Source: Helichrysum umbraculigerum
Taxonomy: Eukaryota > Streptophyta > Magnoliopsida > Asterales > Asteraceae
Assembly (NCBI GenBank): GCA_949592205.1
Contig: CATIUR010000006.1
Coordinates: 7,325,001 to 7,389,000 of the forward strand
Reading direction: 5' to 3'
DNA: 64,000 nt
The position numbers were made by a program, and so were the translations under genes. The notes beneath the pieces were generated by a model that was not told the DNA's origin, did not search any database, and saw nothing but the letters and a program-made list of their open reading frames with translations. Below, piece after piece: positions 59,209-64,000 of the stretch. Position 1 is the stretch's first letter; every line of letters starts with the position of its first letter.

Positions 59209-59577
59209 TCATCGGTAGTAATGTGTGTTGCTGTCATCACTGTTATAGTCACTGAAATTCAGTTCGGGTTCTTCCTCCATGTATACAAGATATAACTCAA
59301 TACCTTGACAACATTCTTTTGCGTGTTTTGCTACTGCATTCCATTGTTCATCCGACATAAGCATACGAGCACCAGCATTTTGAAGATTGCCGGTTTCACA
59401 GTAGTATACATCACTGAAAGTGAAATTTATATTTTCCTTAAGATAGGAAAACAACTTACTGAGATCAAACTCACTAACAGCAAAATCGACGATTGTTTGT
59501 TTCACCCCATTTTCGTACGCCTTATTGTTGTAACGAAGTTCCCCACCAAAAAACACAGTAAGGTCAATTAGTTGCAT
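59209..59577 (-). CDS. Small PB1-like MULE protein
   Basis: 122 aa, single exon, starting MQLIDLTVFFGGELRYNN. It resembles the first 110 residues of the transposase of this element (GG.L/F.Y.N near residue 12; a closing IELYLVYM/IEIYIVDI strand). Alone it lacks DNA-binding and catalytic domains. It is followed by an acidic tail (EEEPELNFSDYNSDDS). It lies between the transposase and the Ulp1 gene on the same strand. It could be a decoy or partner subunit produced by duplication of the transposase N-terminus. Confidence 0.6.
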   Translation of the reverse strand: MQLIDLTVFFGGELRYNNKAYENGVKQTIVDFAVSEFDLSKLFSYLKENINFTFSDVYYCETGNLQNAGARMLMSDEQWNAVAKHAKECCQGIELYLVYMEEEPELNFSDYNSDDSNTHYYR

Positions 59578-59689
59578 TTTGTAAACCCAAAATATATATT
59601 ATTGAAATAGAAAACTTATGATGATAATCTAATAACGTACGTGGTTTGAGATGTGAATGAAGACCGATGTTATGAGGTCTACTTAAAGG

Positions 59690-59805
59690 TGGATATGGGT
59701 TATCAGTAAAAATCCGTAAAATCTGTGAAATGTCAGAAAATCTTAGCCAAAATCTTATCTACAATGGATAAAGTCAGTCGCAAATCGCAAATCGCAAAAT
59801 GATTG
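59690..59805 (-). promoter_or_regulatory. Promoter of the small PB1-like gene
   Basis: On the minus strand it reads TTGCGATTTGCGATTTGCGA, TTATCCATTG, GATAAGATTTTGGCTAAGAT and TTTTCTGACATTT. The same motifs in the same order make up the 221 bp unit upstream of the transposase. Confidence 0.6.
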
Positions 59806-59984
59806 AGTTTTCACTAATTTATCACATAGTAACACGGATCAATTTTAACATAATACTTAAGTCTATCAAATACTGACTAACATCAACGTTTTACATCACA
59901 CATAATTCTACCATATAGTAACATGAATTTTGTTTAACATAATAGATACATAACCAAAAGCTTATGGGAATAAGAAAGTCTCGA

Positions 59985-61397
59985 TCATCCTGGTGGTGGT
60001 GGTGGTGGTGGTGGTGTCGGAGGCTCCCAATCAAAACGTGCCCTGAAGAAGGTATCCATCATCCTCTTCCTATATTCCCTAGCGTACCACTCTCTATCTC
60101 CACTAACCCTCCTCTCTTGCCTATTGACATGCGTCTCCATATTCCGACACAGCCATACTCCGCAGTCCCCTAAATCCCCATCCTGCTGGGGGGCATCATC
60201 TAGCATGTGTAATAAAAACTCAGTAGTCTCCGACACTTCCCTTTTTCTGTGGGCATATCTCCAGTAATCAATGGCGTCCAAATATCTACCTATGTTACGA
60301 GACAACTCTTCGACAATATGACAACGCTCCAAATCCGTACAATGATCTACAAGGCTATCGAATCCGATCACTTCCCAATCTCGAAGATCTAACACAAGTA
60401 GTATCCAGTGACTTTTCTTTGGAACCATGACCGGAAAAAGTACCTGTATAATGTCAGGGAAAAGTTAGTTAAATCATCCCGGCAAGATTCCTCAATTATC
60501 AACCTTTGTAAATTTATTTAACAAAACTACCAGGATAGCTACATTTAAAAATTACTTACCAAATCACATTCCCACCAAGGAGGATAAGGTACACGGGTGC
60601 CGTCTGCATATCCCTTTAAGAACCTATAATTAATGTTTTTCTTCTTCTGCTTCATATCCTCCTTGTAGTTCGCGAAACAAGAAATGACCCCAATAAAACC
60701 TACAGGCATAATCGTCCATCTCAATCTCTTGGCAAGCTGCGTTGGGCGTGTGTAAGTCCTATATCTCCACCACAACAGAAGCATCGCCCAACCATCAATA
60801 TGCTGAAAATAACAACGAATATAATGATAAGAAAGCAATACAATTAAACATTTGTATACATCAAATAAAAATTAAACATCCCACTTACACAGTTATCTAA
60901 GTATCCCTGCTCGATATCTCCATACAACCACCCCCAAAAATCTTTATCGAGACACATATACGTCGTATTGGGTCGAACAAACATACAACGCACAGTGCCA
61001 CCAGACAAATATAACTCACGAACAGCTGATCATCATGCCGCTCTGAAAACGTGTCTACATCAGGAGATGGGCTGGGATCGGAGGGCTTATCCACATTTTG
61101 ACTGTTCCGTGCCTTCTTCGATGGCCTTTCAGTAACTACCTGCTCGTCAAAGTATTTCCAGCTATCAATCCACCACTGGCACTTCTTTTCATACTTATTC
61201 GGCTTCAAGGTAATCTTCGGAAGATACTCTGGTGTGGTATCCCTCTGCATAAAACCATTTGATTAGTGAGCTCACATTTAATTTAGTTTAATAACTTTAT
61301 TAATCGCCATATATGTACACACACATACACATATACATATGTATATACCTTTAAATATACCTACATCCATATATAAATATAAACTACATATATATAC

Positions 61398-61473
<76 letters not shown>

Positions 61474-61567
61474 ATATACATATCTATATGTATACTTACT
61501 TGAAATTATATGTATGTACACATATGTATGTATATATCTATATGTGTATATTTGGCTATACTCATGT

Positions 61568-61599
<32 letters not shown>

Positions 61600-61771
61600 A
61601 TATACATATCTATATGTATATACATGTATATATACATATACATATATATACATGTATATGTATATATACATGTATACATATATGTACATGTATATATATG
61701 TATATGTATATATACATGTATATACATATAGATATGTATATATACATGTATATATATATATATATGTATAT

Positions 61772-61815
<44 letters not shown>

Positions 61816-61885
61816 ACTTACTTGAAATTATATGTATGTACACATATGTATGTATATATCTATATGTGTATATTTGGCTATACTC

Positions 61886-61939
<54 letters not shown>

Positions 61940-62033
61940 ATATACATATCTATATGTATATACATGTATATATACATATCTATATGTACATACATGTATA
62001 TATACATATACATATATATATGTATATGTATAT

Positions 62034-62076
<43 letters not shown>

Positions 62077-62203
62077 TAGATATAATAGATTCTATACAGA
62101 TACATTCATGTATATATATATATATATATACATGAGTATAGCCAAATATACACATATAGATATATACATACATATGTGTACATACATATAATTTCAAGTA
62201 AGT

Positions 62204-62251
<48 letters not shown>

Positions 62252-62349
62252 ATATACATATACATATATATATACATGTATATGTATATATACATGTATA
62301 TATATATGTATATGTATATATACATGTATATACATATAGATATGTATAT

Positions 62350-62412
<63 letters not shown>

Positions 62413-63652
62413 TAGATATAATAGATTCTATACAGATACATACAGATAGATCAATCAAGTTAATATATAATTGCAAACGAAAAAACAATTTTTTTTAAAA
62501 AATTGGAAATATCCTTTTTGTAAAACGGATAAACCAGCTAATATTTTAGCTTATCAAATGACCAAAATTCCATCAGCATCACCCAAAGATCAACAATATA
62601 TACTTATGTTCACATACACATACTTACACATATACATATACAACACATAGAAACATATATAAAATAACTTACCGCAATCCGCAAAGCCTGACCGAATTCT
62701 TTAAATTCAATAAGTTTCCTCTTGCGCTCCCAGTAAATCCCGCGTGGTATTTGATCTCGCTTAGGTCTTGTAGCAATTGTCTCTACCTGACGATGAAAAG
62801 CTTCCCAAATCCAAGCCTTGTAAACAAAAAGGAAACGACAAACAACCATGTTATTGTTTTAGTATATTATCAATTAAGTAAACAAAAGGTATGAAATAAT
62901 TCGAACATCGATAATTAAGATGATGCTACCTTACACGCCCAGCCGAAACCACTCAACGTGTACTGCATCCCTTCTTGACTCAGCCGAGTCTCCAAACCCT
63001 TATCCAGCTGCTCATAACTTCTGGCCCAAATAATATTACCCCAAGGGTACCGGTCAAAAACATCAAAATGCTCAACCATATGCATATGATCATCCTCAAT
63101 ATTATGCGAACCCTGCTTTCCCAAAAACCCTTTATATAGCAACCTAAGCATACACACGCGCACACAATCCTCATCGCTCAACTTCCTCGGCCCACTAAAC
63201 AAACCTTTATCGTTAAACTTATTAGAAAGGTCGGATACACGTACGCTACGTTTGACAATTTCCGGGAACACACGCACTCTAAATGCCGGGATCGTCCGTC
63301 TAACCTCTTTGGGAATATGATCCGCTATATTTTCATTGGGCCCGAACCGAAAACCTGTCACCAGACAAAACTCCCTGCGACCGAAACGTATAAAATGGTC
63401 ATCCGTATCCGCCGCCCTAAACCACAAATCACCCGGCTCCGCGCGAGGGTGCTTTAAACCGGGACGCTCCTTTCGTCGAAACTGGAGTATATGATGCACA
63501 AAACCCGGGTCATTGTCCGCAGCCTTCACATCCAACCAATGGCCAAAGCAGTGGTCTCTAAATATCTTTTCTTGATCGTTTGATAAATGCAGCTTGATAT
63601 GGCCAGTAACTGTGAGTTGACTTTTCAGAGTCAGCCTTCCATTAAAAATGTC
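59985..63652 (-). CDS. DUF1985 / Ulp1 (C48) cysteine protease, 5' end missing
   Basis: Exons 63652-62930, 62816-62673, 61244-61020, 60802-60560 and 60443-59985, all phase 0 with GT-AG ends; 597 aa, N-terminus outside. The first exon is DUF1985-like (FRRKERPGLKHPRAEPGDLW; FCLVTGFRFGP). The last exon holds the Ulp1 core: His in SHWILLVLDL, Asp in VIGFDSL, Gln before DGDLGDCG and Cys in DCGVWLC, so the catalytic set is complete. It ends in a run of nine Pro. Family role: cleavage of SUMO or related tags; the substrate of MULE-borne copies is unknown. The 1.4 kb third intron holds long TA tracts. No lesion was seen. Confidence 0.85.
61380..62440. repeat. TA-rich array with inverted 85 bp units
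   Basis: Long (TA)n and TATACATG/TATATACA repeats. A unit of about 85 bp (TTGAAATTATATGTATGTAC...GGCTATACTCATG) occurs at about 61500 and 61818 in direct orientation and inverted at about 62128-62205. ACAGATAGATATAATAGATT occurs at 62072 and 62408. It lies in an intron of the Ulp1 gene. Every open frame here is low complexity. Confidence 0.9.
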
Positions 63653-64000
63653 CTGCAGAGTGATCAATCAATCAAAACAAGTTTCGTTAATATAAGTGAT
63701 AAATAACAACATATTGGAAATGAAACAACTATATTCTATATGTTTAATAAAAGGTCACATTAATATGATATATGTAAAATTTGTATTTACGACATAACTA
63801 TAATTGGAAATTAGAATAGAGGCGATGACTGATTGTGCAAAAATCTTTTACTACGTATAACATAACTAGTCCATTAATAATTACAAGTGAAATGATCCCA
63901 AATTTTCTACAGGTTTTTATTAGCAATAACATTGATTAAATAGTAAAGGCTCCAGTGTATAGAGAAGACCTTACCGTTTAAGAAGTAACCATAGAAACGA
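63653..64000 (-). other. Intron and possible upstream exon of the Ulp1 gene
   Basis: The stretch left of 63975 reads as an intron on the minus strand, ending at CTGCAG/G (63653). At 63976-64000 the minus strand ends in AAACG/GTAAGG, a plausible donor, so a further coding exon may begin outside the window. Confidence 0.35.

Larger units (their letters stand above)
53366..64000. mobile_element. Ulp1-bearing Mutator-like element (left part)
   Basis: The left terminus starts GGGAAATT followed by AAAATGCCC, the usual start of plant MULE terminal inverted repeats. Inside are a MuDR-type transposase, two stand-alone PB1-like proteins and a DUF1985/Ulp1 gene. The right terminus is beyond the window, so the size is at least 10.6 kb. 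MULEs carrying Ulp1-like genes are known from Arabidopsis (Kaonashi-type) and melon. All four genes are open from end to end as far as seen, so this may be a recent or active copy. Confidence 0.8.

Noticed and set aside
61380..62440. Many long Tyr/Ile-rich open frames
   Set aside because: Both strands are open in several frames because of TA repeats; no codon structure.

Overview
This is a plant nuclear window, AT-rich and dominated by transposable elements. It has spliceosomal introns, TTTAGGG-type repeats and a wide plant TE repertoire: Ty3/gypsy, Ty1/copia, Stowaway, CACTA, Helitron, MULE, LINE and SINE. A eudicot is very likely. An asterid, perhaps Asteraceae, is my guess and not proven by the sequence. 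The only ordinary host genes I can defend are two PIN5-like auxin carriers. No bacterial-style features (operons, CRISPR, Shine-Dalgarno sites) are present.

Layout. 1-5.7 kb: an Athila-like LTR on the minus strand cut by the window edge, a SINE, a CACTA miniature element with perfect ACT target duplication, a Stowaway MITE and a second SINE. 5.7-18.1 kb: two convergent five-exon PIN5-like genes (340 and 352 aa) whose last four exons have identical lengths, separated by a nearly complete 5.86 kb Copia element (target duplication GAATA). The minus-strand copy needs a GC-AG intron. 19.9-25.0 kb: remnants of an Athila-like element (gag, PBS, LTR 99% identical to the one at the left edge), then the 3' end and LTR of a Tekay/Del-like chromovirus, then a piece of another LTR. 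25-41 kb: a truncated telomere-like foldback element, a LINE scrap, a 3.0 kb solo LTR (target duplication AAAAA) split by an 8.76 kb chromovirus (target duplication GATAA) with nearly identical LTRs but a broken gag-pol, then a second solo LTR (target duplication CAAAC). 42-46.5 kb: a LINE fragment split by a third solo LTR (target duplication AGCCC), a complete 277 bp Helitron and an intact foldback element with a telomere-like core. 47-51.4 kb: a 5'-truncated chromovirus with a 2.6 kb LTR. 52-53 kb: a possible gene fragment next to a second short Helitron.

53.4-64 kb is the left 10.6 kb or more of a large Mutator-like element (MULE) that runs off the window. It carries an intact three-exon MuDR-type transposase (945 aa), two small stand-alone proteins resembling the MULE PB1-like N-terminal domain, and an intact multi-exon DUF1985/Ulp1 (C48) cysteine protease gene. 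The three shorter genes have upstream regions built from the same motifs (TTGCGATTTGCGATTTG and GGATAAGATTTT), once as a 221 bp tandem array. This is the most system-like part of the window: transposase, accessory domain proteins and a SUMO-protease-like enzyme travelling together under apparently shared control.

The second unusual theme is in the chromovirus LTRs. Six LTR families here carry, in the same order, a pyrimidine-rich leader or UTR-like stretch, a GTAAG donor, a family-specific short-repeat cassette, an acceptor, a 55-125 nt exon-like segment, an AG/GTGAGT donor and, 455-582 nt later, a CAG/G acceptor. I read this as a conserved two-intron leader inside the LTR. This is inferred from sequence only. 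All exon boundaries were read by eye and the TE lineage names rest on recognised motifs, not on searches.
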